A program made the translations under genes and the position numbers. Below, in pieces: positions 48,701 through 60,534 of a stretch of 64,000 bases of DNA (position 1 is its first letter; each line of letters starts with the position of its first letter). This DNA comes from Tigriopus japonicus (lineage: Eukaryota > Arthropoda > Copepoda > Harpacticoida > Harpacticidae): NCBI GenBank assembly GCA_010645155.1, contig CM021318.1, forward strand, positions 8,232,311 to 8,296,310, given 5' to 3'. Below the pieces are notes generated by a model. It had not been told where the DNA came from, did not search any database, and saw only the letters and a list, made by a program, of their open reading frames with translations.

Positions 48701-50550
48701 TAGAATATGGTTCAAAAACTCGAGAATGGGAAAAAATCGGATGTTTTGCTTAAACAAAACTGTAAACTAAATAATTGTGAATATTTCACCGTAACATGTA
48801 TGGAAAGTGGTATTCACTTAATAATTTCCTAGTTAATAACATGCGAGTCATTTTTAACTCACCTCTATGGTATTAAAAGGCGCGAGACTCGATGAAGTCA
48901 AAGCGGGTGGAGCAATGAACGCCCTACACGCATCCTTGAGCAGATCTTGGAGCAAAGGCACATTCTTTCTGTCTGCGGGACAAGTCACGCCAGGCACTTG
49001 GGACATCATGAACAACGGCTGATACAGCAACTGCAACATTGACCTGGACACTACACACGTGGGTTGAGCACTGAAATTGATGAAGAACTCGAGAACCGCC
49101 GGGAATGTATTCAATTGGGTCACATTCGTGGCCTCTAAGAGATGCTCCGCGGTGCGTTGGAAGAATTCAACGGCATCCTCATTGGATTTGATCTCGGTAT
49201 AACGGGGAAATGTCGGAGGAAGCAGACGTTGATTAGCCAATCTCTCAAACCCAATGGGATTCTCCTTCGAGATATCCACCTGAGTGCCTAAATGGGTGGT
49301 CGAGGCCATGGTTTTGACCTGCTCCAAGGCACTGGTTAGTTGTCGCTGACCTTCCGGAATATCGTGCTTAACCAGGGAGATTAACGCGAGGTAGAACATG
49401 CGACAAAAGCGTATCCGAGCATGTATGGCAGTCGCCATGGTGTGCTAAAACCCCAAAAAAATATTCAAGTTCCCATATGGATGAAAGTCACATCGTGACC
49501 AATTTCCCAAACCCACCTCTTTTGATTGTTGGGCATCGGTTTTTGACTTGGTACTCCGCAGAACGCGTTGCAAATCGTCTTCGACTTCGCGAAGCATGGC
49601 ACCGGCTTTATGGGGACTGATTTCTTCACAGAGCTTGAAATTGTAGACTAGTGGCTGAAAATCCTCTTCCTCGTACACCGAGCCTCTAAATGTACAAGGT
49701 TGACCGTATAACATCCGTTTTTATCTTAAACTAAAACGAGGCCTTACCTCGATAAAATGTCTCGAATCACGTCAATGAGTTTAAGGGTGAAAATGGCCGT
49801 GGCTTTGATGATCGGATCCTCGATCTCGAACGGCGAATGCAAATAGAGGTTGGTAAAGACGGTTTGAGCCAAGGAATGGCCCTCCAACCAAGTCACCAAA
49901 CACGCCAAAGTTTGGTCAATGATAGCGATCTGATGAGCCGGCTCAATGTCCCGCAATTGGAGGTAACCCGACTGAAATCCCAAAAAGAGCCTCCATCAAA
50001 CCCCGATCGATCTAATGCGCAAAGATTCCGGACTTACCTCTTTAGCCGATTGGAAGGAATGAGGCTTGCGGTTCTGTCGATTACACAGCATGCCCGCATC
50101 CATCTTGGGATCCATCATCTCAATGGCCGACATGGCCTCAAACAAGCCGAACATGTCATCGTGTAAAAGTTCACCCAAAACCAGTTCTAAAAATCAATCG
50201 AGTCATCCTAAATCTGAACCGTTTTCAACACAACTGATGGAACTTGGTGGTTTTGATTACCCTTGGTGGCTTCGAGAAAGGGTCGGGTAATCTCTCGCCA
50301 TTGGTATAAATCACTCAAGGGACCCCCGCCACATCGCCCATTACTCAAACTTAAGTTGGGTGTGGCTTCTGGGGCGGGATCTTGAGCTGAAGGGCGGGCA
50401 TTGACGGGTTCCTCGGACGATTCTGCGGTTGAATGAGGAGTGGACCTGAAAAGTTCAAAGAAAGTGAAGCGTTCTACTATCTATCCCTCACGTTCATGGT
50501 GGACTGAAATCGAAGCAAAGCGAATCGAGCGTGAGTTACCCTTCTTCCAT
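42749..50550 (-). CDS. NAA35: NAA35 / MAK10, auxiliary subunit of the NatC N-terminal acetyltransferase
   Basis: Eleven exons in gene order: 50550-50540, 50445-50261, 50186-50038, 49971-49748, 49685-49517, 49444-48863, 46280-46140, 45222-44940, 44130-44015, 43274-43144, 43070-42749. They total 2313 nt, 770 residues; every join keeps frame. NatC (NAA30, NAA35, NAA38) acetylates N-termini starting Met plus a hydrophobic residue. NAA35 is the ribosome-anchoring scaffold. Family blocks in order: [20 protein letters not shown] then [84 protein letters not shown] and a FDFST...KL tail. The length is slightly above the human protein (725), mainly from a Ser/Ala-rich N-terminus and linker differences. 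The first exon holds only 11 coding nt (ATGGAAGAAGG). Intron 6 (2.6 kb) contains a large minisatellite. It appears intact. Confidence 0.93.
44131..46139. other. NAA35 introns 7 and 8; no other gene seen
   Basis: Two introns of 0.8-0.9 kb flank the exon at 44940-45222. No repeats or ORFs of note. Confidence 0.6.
46281..48862. other. NAA35 intron 6, with minisatellite
   Basis: A 2.6-kb AT-rich intron. The right half holds the TATCTAGATA array and an (AATTAC)n-like stretch near 48440-48470. No coding sequence was found. Confidence 0.6.
47452..48259. repeat. TATCTAGATA minisatellite with inserted/inverted TGCATAAT block
   Basis: About a dozen degenerate units of roughly 40-45 bp share AAGTATCTAGATAAAGATA then CTTYAAGATA and TTTCCCGAAA. 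The core TATCTAGATA is palindromic. Between about 47740 and 48040 the array is interrupted by repeats built on GTGCATAATGCA that are themselves arranged as an inverted repeat. The flanking arms AAAAGTATCT and AGATACTTTT also face each other, so the locus can form large hairpins. Confidence 0.8.
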
Positions 50551-51324
50551 CCTGAGATTGGTTAGGAATGAATGATGCTGACGAATGGATCAATGGTCGG
50601 GCTTGGGATTGGGAAGACGGGTGATGATGGACCTGGGATCGGAAGCCTCGGGCATCCACAAGCACTCACACGGACGGACCAAGTCACCCACTTTCTTAGT
50701 CAGTCAGTCGCCAATAATAACTCGAGATGATTTTACACACTCACTTTTCAGCACTGCCAGAGACTATCTCGTCGGTACTGCCGAAAGTTGCCTGAAAAAT
50801 GCCAAATTGAGAAGAGAAGTCCAACTCTGCCAGATCATAACGCTTTTGAAAACGGTATTAAAACAAAAACAGAACAAAATAGTCCTGGTTTTTTAGGTTA
50901 AAATCGCATGTATGAAAGTCAAAAAGTGTGACTTTCCGTCACATTTGGCGTTTGCTTGATCAATTAACTTGAAAGTCTTTTTGAATACAATGAAGGAATT
51001 TATGTTTCAAACATACCACTATTTTTATGTAAACGTAACATCCTTACACGTAAGGAAAAGAGCGTGGAATAAAAAAATATTGAAGATATTGAAGGACATT
51101 CCTCTCCCGCCGAACTTTCTTGCGATTTCTAAAGATTTCACTACGAAAAAGGTTTTCTTCACCACAAGAATTGATAATTCTATCTTGCCAGTCATTGCCA
51201 AAGTGGCAACTAAAAATACGTTCTAGCAGCTCTGTTTTCCTCACATTTTACTTGGGCTGTGTCAATAAACGCCGTGTTGTGGGGAGGACTGGCGGTCCTG
51301 AGAAAAAACGCCATGCTTGGTTTG

Positions 51325-51780
51325 GCAAGAAAGCACGGAAATCATGGAGTGGGAGGCGAGCAATGAGAATTATAATTTCCAGCAGAAACGAACCATTTGC
51401 GTTCTTCTGCAAATGAGACCTTACTTGCATTTCGTAGACTACGTATTTCAAATTTCAGCTCAATCAAATGCCGGAGTGAAAAGTTATGCCTTCTCAAACT
51501 TATGTACTGCAGAGAACATAGAATGAATGAATTCGCCCTTTTGTGGTAAAACGATTACCGCAAAAGGGCGAGTTTATTCATTCTCGGTAGGATTTGCACT
51601 GAACTTCGAGTGAGCATAACTTTTGTCTCCGACGTTCGATTGAGCTGAAAATTGAAATACGTATTCTTGTCAACATATGCAAGGTCTCATTTGCAGAAGA
51701 ACGTAATTGAATTGTTCTTACTGGAAATCATTATTCTCATTACTAGCCTCCCACTCCATGATTCCAGTGCTTCCATCTTG
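51325..51780. mobile_element. Foldback element with arms of about 200 bp
   Basis: Left and right halves are imperfect reverse complements: ATCATGGAGTGGGAGGC and TTCTGCAAATGAGACCTT recur inverted. They meet at a central perfect hairpin around GAATTCGCCCTTTTG / CAAAAGGGCGAGTTTATTC near 51530-51585. No coding capacity was found. Exact termini and target duplication are not clear. Confidence 0.65.
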
Positions 51781-51904
51781 GTTTAGGTTTTGAACTGATC
51801 CATGCACAGAGTTGAGCGAGATGATACACTGGGGCAGACAGGCCTAACATTTTGTTGGACAATTGTCAGGCCCCAGCTGACCTTTGGCTGTGATATTTTC
51901 CAAG

Positions 51905-52556
51905 CAGTTGTGCCCAAACAAGTTCATTTCGTTTGTAGGGTTGAAGTAGGGGTGGGCGAGAAGCCGGGTGTCGGTGCCAAGGTGTTGAAACCAACTTTTG
52001 GGGCTTTTGGTGTCAGCACCAACACCAGGTCTCTGGTGCCGAGTTCAAGAGTTTCTTCAAGAGTTTTTGAAAAACGTACTGCCCGCCCAAAAACTTGATC
52101 CCAATTTTGATTGTAACTGTGAAGGGCTAAACAAAATCCAATATCATCATTTTTGGTTCCATCATAAAATAAACGCTTCCAAACTCCAAAAACAGACTTG
52201 CAAAGCAAGAAAATCACACACCCAGCTAGGGTATTGCAAAATGTAAGCTTATTTTCCCTCTCTCCAGTTTATGTTGCACTAACATGGACTTAAATGTCTT
52301 TAGAATGCGTAGGTCTGTCAAAACTGGTGCTCCATATAACAGTCCAGAAGGCCACGTTTTGTTTGACTTTGACTTAATTATAAGGAACACGCTATCGGTG
52401 TCAATGTCGACACCACGACGTTGATGGGCAACTTCAACACAGGTGTCGGTGTCGGCGTGAGTGTCAACCTTGCGGTGTCGGAGTCGAGGGCAAAATAGCC
52501 GCTGTCACCCATCCCCAGGTTAAAGTCAGGGCCACTTGTTTGTTTGGGCACAACTT
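51905..52556. mobile_element. Decayed element: AGTTGTGCCCAAACAA inverted ends around a GGTGTCGG-rich core
   Basis: AGTTGTGCCCAAACAA at about 51906 is matched inverted (TTGTTTGGGCACAACTT) at about 52540-52556. Within lies a second pair, GGGGTGGGCGA (51951) against inverted GGGGATGGGTGA (about 52503-52516). GTGTCGGTGTC tracts occur near both inner ends. This looks like one element inserted into another, both degenerate. Confidence 0.45.
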
Positions 52557-55265
52557 AAATAATAGTCTTCGGAAATATCAAGTTTTCAACAACCTTTGCT
52601 GTTCAACAGCTGTAACTCATCCAACAAAAATTTCCGTATATCCGCCCTGTGGATCCATGCATGATCATCTTCGAAGTTGAATGGCTAAGATGTACATACC
52701 TCCTTCTACTGGATAAAAAAATTGCTTAATTAAAAAGGTTACCAAACTATGTAACTTGGCACAGATCGCTTGCAGGAGCTTTATTTAATGTATGATCTAA
52801 TGAACACGTATTAAGGTCGTTCAAAGACAGAAAATGTTGCTTTTAAAGTTTCAAAGGTCTTGAAAAGTAACTTGCAAGATCGAAATGAAAAAGAGTAATG
52901 ATTATGTCACCTAAAATAACATGTCATTAAACAACCAGATTTGATGTTATAGTTAGGGAATGTCCATTACTTTACAATATTTAAATTAGTATAACATAAT
53001 TTCAATGAATTGAGGGTAAAGAGTAAAGACCCAAAACAAACTATGGACAAAAAATGAGTAGCGTGAATAACTATTAGGATTGTAAACCAAAACTAGAACA
53101 GATACATTTTTCTAAACCTCACTCATCTTTTAAGCTAGAATAGCGCCTAGGTGTTAATAATTAAATTTCAGCTCGAATTTTTAAGCATTTTTTGTCTAGA
53201 ACAGTATTTGACACACCCCAAGGATTTTGCACAACCTCGTCTTCAAGGAAGTAAACTAAAAAGGCATTCATTCCTTCCATTTCTCGTTCTTGCATATTGC
53301 TAAGATCTGTGAAGTCTTTCCCTTTCTATTTATTTCTGATTTTTAAAAATGCATTGAGTGGCCTCTTTTATTCATTGAGTGGAATTTAGGAGTTATGTGC
53401 TCTTCATTGTTTTTTCTCTATTGTTATTATTCATTTTCTAGGGCAGGTTCTCCAAACTTGACATAAACTTCACTTGCTTGACATGAAATTAAATGTAGCA
53501 ATACGTAAAAGTATTAATTACTTGTTTTTAAACTTCTTGATCGGCGAAGCACCTTCGTATTTCGAGATAGTGCAATCTTCGAAACGGGAAATGGGCTCGG
53601 ATTTGAATGCAAATTGTGGCTACCCTGTTCAGGTAGCGCATAGTAGGGACGCCATAATATCTTTCTTAATGTCAGTGGCAACAGTTTTACAAACTTACTT
53701 ATGCGTTTGTTATCGTGATATCGCTTAAATGTGCACATTTCTCATCAAAATGAAACACTTTTTTTTGTTTGCATATTTTAAATATACTTTTTAATAAATG
53801 ATTTATCGGCATCGAAGGAGTTCAGAATTCTGGCAATGATTGAGGTTCAGAAGTCACAAAGCTGGCTGGATTCTCGGGCGAGTAAACCCAGGCGTTCTGT
53901 ACAGTACGCACAGTGCCACCACACTTTGCGCTTTCATAGGTAGACCGCGCCTGATTTGAATTTCCATCTAGGTTTTTATGACAGAGCTTGTGAGCTTTTC
54001 AAACCAATTAAAAGTGTTTGTGCGATCATTGAGATTATTTCAAGAGTTTTCGACTCTTCTCCTATTAGAGCAAATAAAACGCCTTCATCTAGAGTTCAGA
54101 ACAAAATTCTGTGAAACACAATAAGGCTTCCGGATTAACGGCTGTGAGCGCTATAATCAATTCCGGCAGTCCCAATAAAACATCTGTAATCCAAACTAAA
54201 GTTTCAATTTCGATACTTCACGAGTTGCAAATACTCAATTTAATAACTTCAATTTCACGAAACCATTTATTTTGACAATTCATTCCAATCAGTCAAAAAA
54301 TTGACGGATAAAGTTTTGAAAATTGAATGCCATGAAGGGTTTCGTCAAAACATGTTTGGATGGGGTTTACATCACTCCAAGGATAAATTAAATTAAAGAT
54401 CTAAGATATATCACTAGATGGATGCTAAACAAGGGCAAAATCTTTTGATTTGAGAGCGGTCCCTATCTTTAGCTTGTGCTCAAAATTGCAACTTTGATCC
54501 TTCTACATTTTTCAAGTCTATTTGGGTTCAGTTTTGATGTTATTGTCCGCTCAAATCAAAAACTAATGCTGAGTGATCATAAATCAATAGCAACAATTTT
54601 GCCCATGTAGCTGACAAAAATGCCGGTGTTCTTAAATTGGCCCATAGACATTTTTCTCTTCTTTCTGACATCAACAGAAACAAGGAAGAAGTTTACTGTT
54701 TTCGGTCTCTGCCTTTTTCACGACGCTCTTCAGTCCCGGATATCTGGAAACACTAGGAATAATACGCAACAAACTGAAACAACAGCACCAAATTTTGACG
54801 GATAAGAGTGAATGGCCTTTCCCTGAACCTCGATTGTTGATTAGAACGATTCGTAGAACTCAAACAAACTCACTGGTGTCGTTGACCAACCAATAAACGA
54901 AAGGCAGCTTGTTGAAAAGTCCAATGTCCCCGAAAATTGGACACTTTCTTCATTTCAAGTCCGCCAAATCGTGTGCTCATTATCTCGGGTAAGTGTTCAT
55001 TTTGCACTTTTCAATGTTGATCAGCCCCTCCTTTGTTTGGACTTCAAGACTACCGGCTCCAAATCACAATCCCATATTACATGATTTGTTTGGCTTGTCC
55101 TCAATCTTTATTTACCAGGCTGCAACTTCTGTTTCAAAAAAGATTTTCACAAATAGACCACCAGTCATCAAAGTCTTCTTTATGATACATATCAATTCTT
55201 AATTATTTTACCGTTGTTATGAGTATATAGTCCATAAAACTATTAGTTATTATGAAATTTCAGCC

Positions 55266-56394
55266 CACGGTGTTCCGAATGGCGTTTTAGGTTTGAATCA
55301 AAATACCCAAAGACACCATGGCACTTTTTGGACCCACAATTCAACGGAGAACAACTTTACTTTTATTGTATTATACAAGATTAGGTCCAGGGAAAAAGTC
55401 ATATACCTAAAAATCTATCAAATATAACATTTTTTAACAAACTATTTAATCCATATTTAGAGACCATTTAGTTACCATATGAATTCAAATTGAATAAAAA
55501 ATCATTCAGCAACAGCTGAGTTATTTGACTTTGAATGGTCCATTTTTGACCCCAAAAAGCCGAAAAACGCTACAGTTATATGAAAAAACAAATTCCCAAA
55601 GATTTCACATAGCTTTTCAATATTGCAAACATAAATGATTTTTTTGAGTTTTGAAACTTATGTCAAAATAGCTCAAAATAAAAAAAATTGCCCATAAAAG
55701 GGATTTAAAATACATTTTCCAATAAAAAACTTTTGCAGTATCAAGGACACTCAAAGTTGGGTAATAATTTAAAGTTTTGCAAAAATCGGTTAATGTTTCA
55801 AGTCTCGATTTTAGTCCATTTTGAACATGGTCCTTCTAGAACTCGTAATTTTGGATATGAACCTGTTAGACATTTTTATTTGAAATTTTGGCACAACACA
55901 CACCAAAGCGTACTCTAAATAGTTATGAAAATAACTTTTCAAAAATCTTGTTTAAGTGCATTTTAAGTGATATTTTTTCATATTTTGAGCTATTTTCACA
56001 TAAGTTTCAAAACTGAAAAAATCATTTATTTTTGCAATATTGAAAAGCTACGTGAAATCTTTGGGAATTTGTTTTTTCATATAACTGTAGCGTTTTTCGG
56101 CTTTTTGGGGTCAAAAATGGACCATTCAAAGTCAAATAACTCAGCTGTTGCTGAATGAATTTTTATTCAATTTGAATTCATATGGTAACTAAATGGTCTC
56201 TAAATATGGATTAAATAGTTTGTTAAAAAATGTTATATTTGATAGATTTTTAGGTATATGACTTTTTCCCTGGACCTAATCTTGTATAATACAATAAAAG
56301 TAAAGTTGTTCTCCGTTGAATTGTGGGTCCAAAAAGTGCCATGGTGTCTTTGGGTATTTTGATTCAAACCTAAAAAGCCAGTCGGAACACCGTG
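55266..56394. mobile_element. Large foldback element, CACGGTGTTCCG ends, 4-bp target duplication AGCC
   Basis: The arms are about 420 bp and nearly identical as reverse complements. They enclose an AT-rich spacer of about 300 bp. The ends are CACGGTGTTCCG and CGGAACACCGTG. AGCC precedes the left end (55262-55265) and follows the right end (56395-56398). Small ORFs are mirror images of each other and do not resemble a transposase. Confidence 0.88.
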
Positions 56395-57165
56395 AGCCCT
56401 CATGTAATTGTACGAGGGGGGTAACAAAAACAATGCGAATGGTTAAGTAAGTCGAGAACAGAGTGAAGCTATATTTGATGCATAATTGAAAGCTTTTTTC
56501 GGCATTTTCACATTCTCCGAATTTGACCTATTTTTATCCAATTTCTTGAAGCCTTGAGGAATGGTTCCGTAGAATCCTTTGGCCGCCTTTTTGTAGCCGT
56601 TCGGGCGATGATTTTTTTTCATCCATGGGAACAACCAAAAGTTGCAAGGTGACATATCTGACTTTTATAGCGGAAAGTCCACAATTTAGAACCATTCGGG
56701 GATCATGGTGGTGTTCAAAGCTTTCAGCGCGGAATCACGTGAATGTGTTTTTTGCGAGAAAATGAGAAACACAAAAGTAGTCTTCAGAATCCTTTGGCCA
56801 ACACCACAGGAAAGGCCTCTTCCTCACTCTTTGAAGTTAAAATCAAAATGGTCAGTCACTTATTGGTCAGCCTCAATATTTCCATCCATTGACACGCGTT
56901 GATTCAATTCTTTTCCTCTTGACTTGTTGGGTGGACGCCGCTCATTGTGTAGTAAATTCGGGAACTTGCTAAAATGAAGAGCGCAGAGTCTTGAGATAGG
57001 AACCTGGCATTGTTTTTGGCATCCTCGTGTTCTTGCATACCTTGTACACTCAGACAAGGAGGTCGTGTGTGAAGAGTATTTGGCTTTATTTGAGTCACCC
57101 CTTGTATGCCAGCAAAAAACAATGCTAAAACAGGATTACCCTAAAGGTTTATTTTAGTAGGCCCT

Positions 57166-57748
57166 CACTAAGTCAGAAGTCAGAAGTAACTAAGACTAAG
57201 TAAGAAGTCATTTTCAAATTCCAGGAACTTTTGAGACCACTTTTGAAATGTGAACGCAATGCAGAACATTTATTTGAATTCGGTTAAATAGGTCACGGGC
57301 AAAAATTCTATAATGTTACCTAAAAACACACTTGAAAACAAATATTTGAAAAATTACTTTGACCAAAGTCTTGGATGTACTAAGAGCAGTGTTGTTCTAA
57401 AATATTTCGGAAATCTATTTCGCGGATGTTTTTTCAACGGCTTTTTCGTTCAGCATTCTCGAAGGACCAAACGGGAGGGTCGTTACATGAATTTGGACAA
57501 ACGGCTTGGTAGAATTTGACAATATTTCAGATAAATTCACATACAACGTTACTTGAGAATTGAGTGGAAGAAAATGTTCAGAAAAATGTGTTTAAGCATG
57601 TTTTAAGTGACCTTACATCGTGTTTTTGCCCGTGACCTAACTAAAAAAAAAATTAGATACAGATGTGGTACTGCAATCACACCTCAAAACTGGTCTGGAA
57701 AGTTTTTGGAATTTGAAAATGACTTCTCACGCTCAAAAAAACACCGTG
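57166..57748. mobile_element. MITE related to 35992-36540, target duplication CCCT
   Basis: The right end reads AAACACCGTG and is followed by CCCT (57749-57752). The left end reads CACTAAG and is preceded by CCCT (57162-57165). Subterminal blocks AGAAGTCATTTTCAAATTCC and GGTCACGGGCAAAAA match inverted between the arms and also match the element at 35992-36540 (GTCATTTTTAAGTTCC; TTTAAGCATGTTTTAAG). Confidence 0.75.
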
Positions 57749-58138
57749 CCCTCCTTTGAAAAATTGATCAAGTGGGTCAAAAACGACACGGTCGTGGGCA
57801 TTCATTTGGCATGCACCTGTAAAATTGAGCATTCGACGGAATTGACGGCATATGCTTGGAGTAATAAAATACAGATCTTAATCGCATAAAAGATGTTTCT
57901 TTTAAAAGAAAATTCTTCTTCATATCATTTTCCAACAAATGGTTTTAAGTTTTTGAATGTTTGTTAACCAATTTGGAATTGCTTTACAAGAGATTGCTTT
58001 AGCAAGGAGATGTTTTCAAGCGATCTGTAAATTGGGAGTAGCGTTTGATGTGTTCATGCAAACTCATACATTCTCTTACGATAAAATGCCAATACTTAAA
58101 TTGTATGCTGTATGCAATAAACCAAGGATGACTAAAGC

Positions 58139-58272
58139 CAGGATTACTTTCAAAATACGCACTGGGTCCGATTAGTACAATGGAAATTCAACGGAACAAT
58201 ATATTTGTTGCAAAAATCTCACATTTTAGTACAATGATCGGACCCAGTGTGTATTTTTGAAATCTGTCCTGA
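58139..58272. mobile_element. Short palindromic MITE-like element
   Basis: CAGGATTAC...CACTGGGTCCGATTAGTA faces its inverted copy TACAATGATCGGACCCAG...GTCCTG. The arms are about 45 bp and the loop about 45 bp. No target duplication was resolved. Confidence 0.6.
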
Positions 58273-59974
58273 AGTACAGTGGTTCCTGAATAAACACATT
58301 GGAGGGAGGTGGGCATGAGGTTATTAATTAAAACGTGGCTAACTTTGTTCATACTTTAGATATGCTTCTAGAAATTGAACTATTATATTCAGAGCACAAA
58401 CCGCATATATGTGAGATAGATCAAAGTGGTCATTCATGTTTTGATCAACCTTGAACGAGTTTGGATTACGAAGAGCATTAGAATATGTACATTATTGATA
58501 CATTTATGGTTCGTGCAACCGTTTTCCTTAGATATTGGGTCTTTTTAGTCCTAAGTTGACAATTTACATTCCAAAGTCCGAAATTTAAAACATTGAAGAG
58601 CATAGATCCAAATTTTCAGTTTTTATCATCCTTAGTGCCCTTCAAAAGCGATTCCTCCAAAAATGATTGACCAAACCAAGTTGGTTGTATTTTACAGGGA
58701 ATGTTGGCGCACTAAAGGGTGAATCAAGGAATATTAAGGCCTAGATATCTGGTCATTTATGGATATTGATTGTTTTAACCATCGAAGTCCAACTGATATT
58801 TTCCATAGAGTTTAGGATTTGCGCGACTGTGGATTATCATTTGAAAACAGCTTTCGGATATCACTCACATTCTTTCAGTGACGGAGAAATATTGCATGAC
58901 AGATTCAAAGGTCTCAATGCAAGTGTCTTTAAATGGGCATGGCTTGCCCTCGTGTCCTTCAAAGGAACACACCTTCAGTAGCCCATTTATTTAGTGTACA
59001 TGAATGAGTGCATGCTTCAAGTCGGCTTCCAACAAATTTGTACCATCTTATGGCATCAACGAACTGAACATTTGGCTTAGTCAAATGCCAAATTCCATCT
59101 AAAAGATGTATGATTACAATATCAGAGGTGCAGAAAAATGATTAGAACAAGGAAACAAATGCATAAAAATGAATTAGTATGTTTTTAAATATGATTAAAG
59201 TTTTCAGAACACCCGGTTCAATTTTCTTTAATTTTGAAGACTGGAGTTTTTTATTCTTTTGGCTATTGCAAAACAATTTTCTCACTTACCACTATTTTTC
59301 AATGTAGCAATGTAACCCGAACTTGAAAAAAAAAACTAAAAAGTGAATGAAAAACATTGGATTTTTTGAGAGAAGAACAATCGGGATCTTTTATTTCGCC
59401 TTCTGAGCAGATTAACCTCGTTGGAAGATGGCACAGGAAAAGATTGTAAAGCAATTAAACATTGGAGAATACCTTCTGCAAATAACAACTTCACCTGTTT
59501 TGAATGCATCAAACTACTTCCTTCATCGTATTTGATCCGTCTTCATTTAGGATATTTAAGCAAAGAAATGTATGTATTCATTCATTCATTGACTCACTCA
59601 TTCATGTTACCAAAGTGATTTGTTATTTTGCACTTGTTTTATCTTCCTCAAAAAAGATATTAGTTATTTGTATATACATCCAGAAAATGAGGTTATATTG
59701 ACCTTTTTTAAGAACTTCATTCATCTTTTTATTAAACTGTGGCTTCTAGTTCTTCGAAGAACCAAGAGAGAGAGGGAAAATCAATTATCTTGATATTCAA
59801 CATAGAATCTGGCCCGCGAGTTTTGTCACCATTTTTTAATGCATAAGTTCATCGTTAATTTTTTGGACAAATGGAGATGCTGGCATTAAAACGTATTTCA
59901 ATACAGTTTATATTGAACCGATAACAGGGGCCTGCTAATATTTTTGACCATTTGGTGGATTATCAATTAGTGAT

Positions 59975-60260
59975 AAACCGAAAGGGCTCATAACCGAAAC
60001 CGAAATTTTCGGCCGAAACATGGCTTAACCGAAACCGAAAGGAGTTGACAACAAAATTGTAAAAATGCAAAATCCACCTTGAAAATTAAATTGCTCGTGT
60101 TCGATGTTGGATAGTCGCAAATTTTGAAAAATCGGGAAATTTAAATTTCAGAGGTTTTTTTGGACGAAAAAGTTTTCGATTTTGTTTTCAAACTCCATCC
60201 TTTATAGTGCATGTCTGCTTTCTGCCAAAATTTCGGCCGAAAGCGCTTTCGGTCCATTAC
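59975..60260. repeat. CCGAAA/TTTCGG inverted-repeat element
   Basis: The left end carries ACCGAAAGGGC, AACCGAAACCGAAA and TTTTCGGCCGAAA. The right end carries ATTTCGGCCGAAAGCG and CTTTCGGTCC. The two TTTCGGCCGAAA palindromes are about 210 bp apart in inverted context. It is probably a decayed short transposon. Confidence 0.45.
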
Positions 60261-60304
60261 TATTATTAATATCTAGTAATATTATAATATTATTAATCTA
60301 ATTG

Positions 60305-60534
60305 GAGGGAGGAGACGTGGCGTCGTGGTTAGCGCAGTTTCCTATAGTGAGAGAGGTCCCAGGTTCGATTCTCCTCCCCGACCTTTCTCAAGGAAACTTT
60401 TAGGCGCTAATTCACACCCACAGACGGAGAACCATTCTGATACCGGACATGAAATTGGACGATGTGATGGCTGGCTTCGCTGGCCGGGCGAGGCTTAACC
60501 CTCCGACCCTAGCACCAACAATCCAAAAAAAAAT
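60305..60534 (+). mobile_element. tRNA-derived SINE
   Basis: A tRNA-like head holds an A box (GTGGTTAGCGCAG, about 60325-60337) and a B box (GGTTCGATTCT, 60362-60372), spaced as in RNA polymerase III promoters. An unrelated body of about 150 bp and a terminal A9 run (60525-60533) follow. The stems of the head are too degenerate for a working tRNA. Target duplications are not clear. Confidence 0.75.

Noticed and set aside
55733..56433. Mirror-image short ORFs in the large foldback element
   Set aside because: They arise from the two inverted arms and do not resemble a transposase.
60305..60380. Functional tRNA gene
   Set aside because: A and B boxes are present but the T-arm and acceptor stems do not pair well, and the sequence continues into a SINE body with an A-tail.
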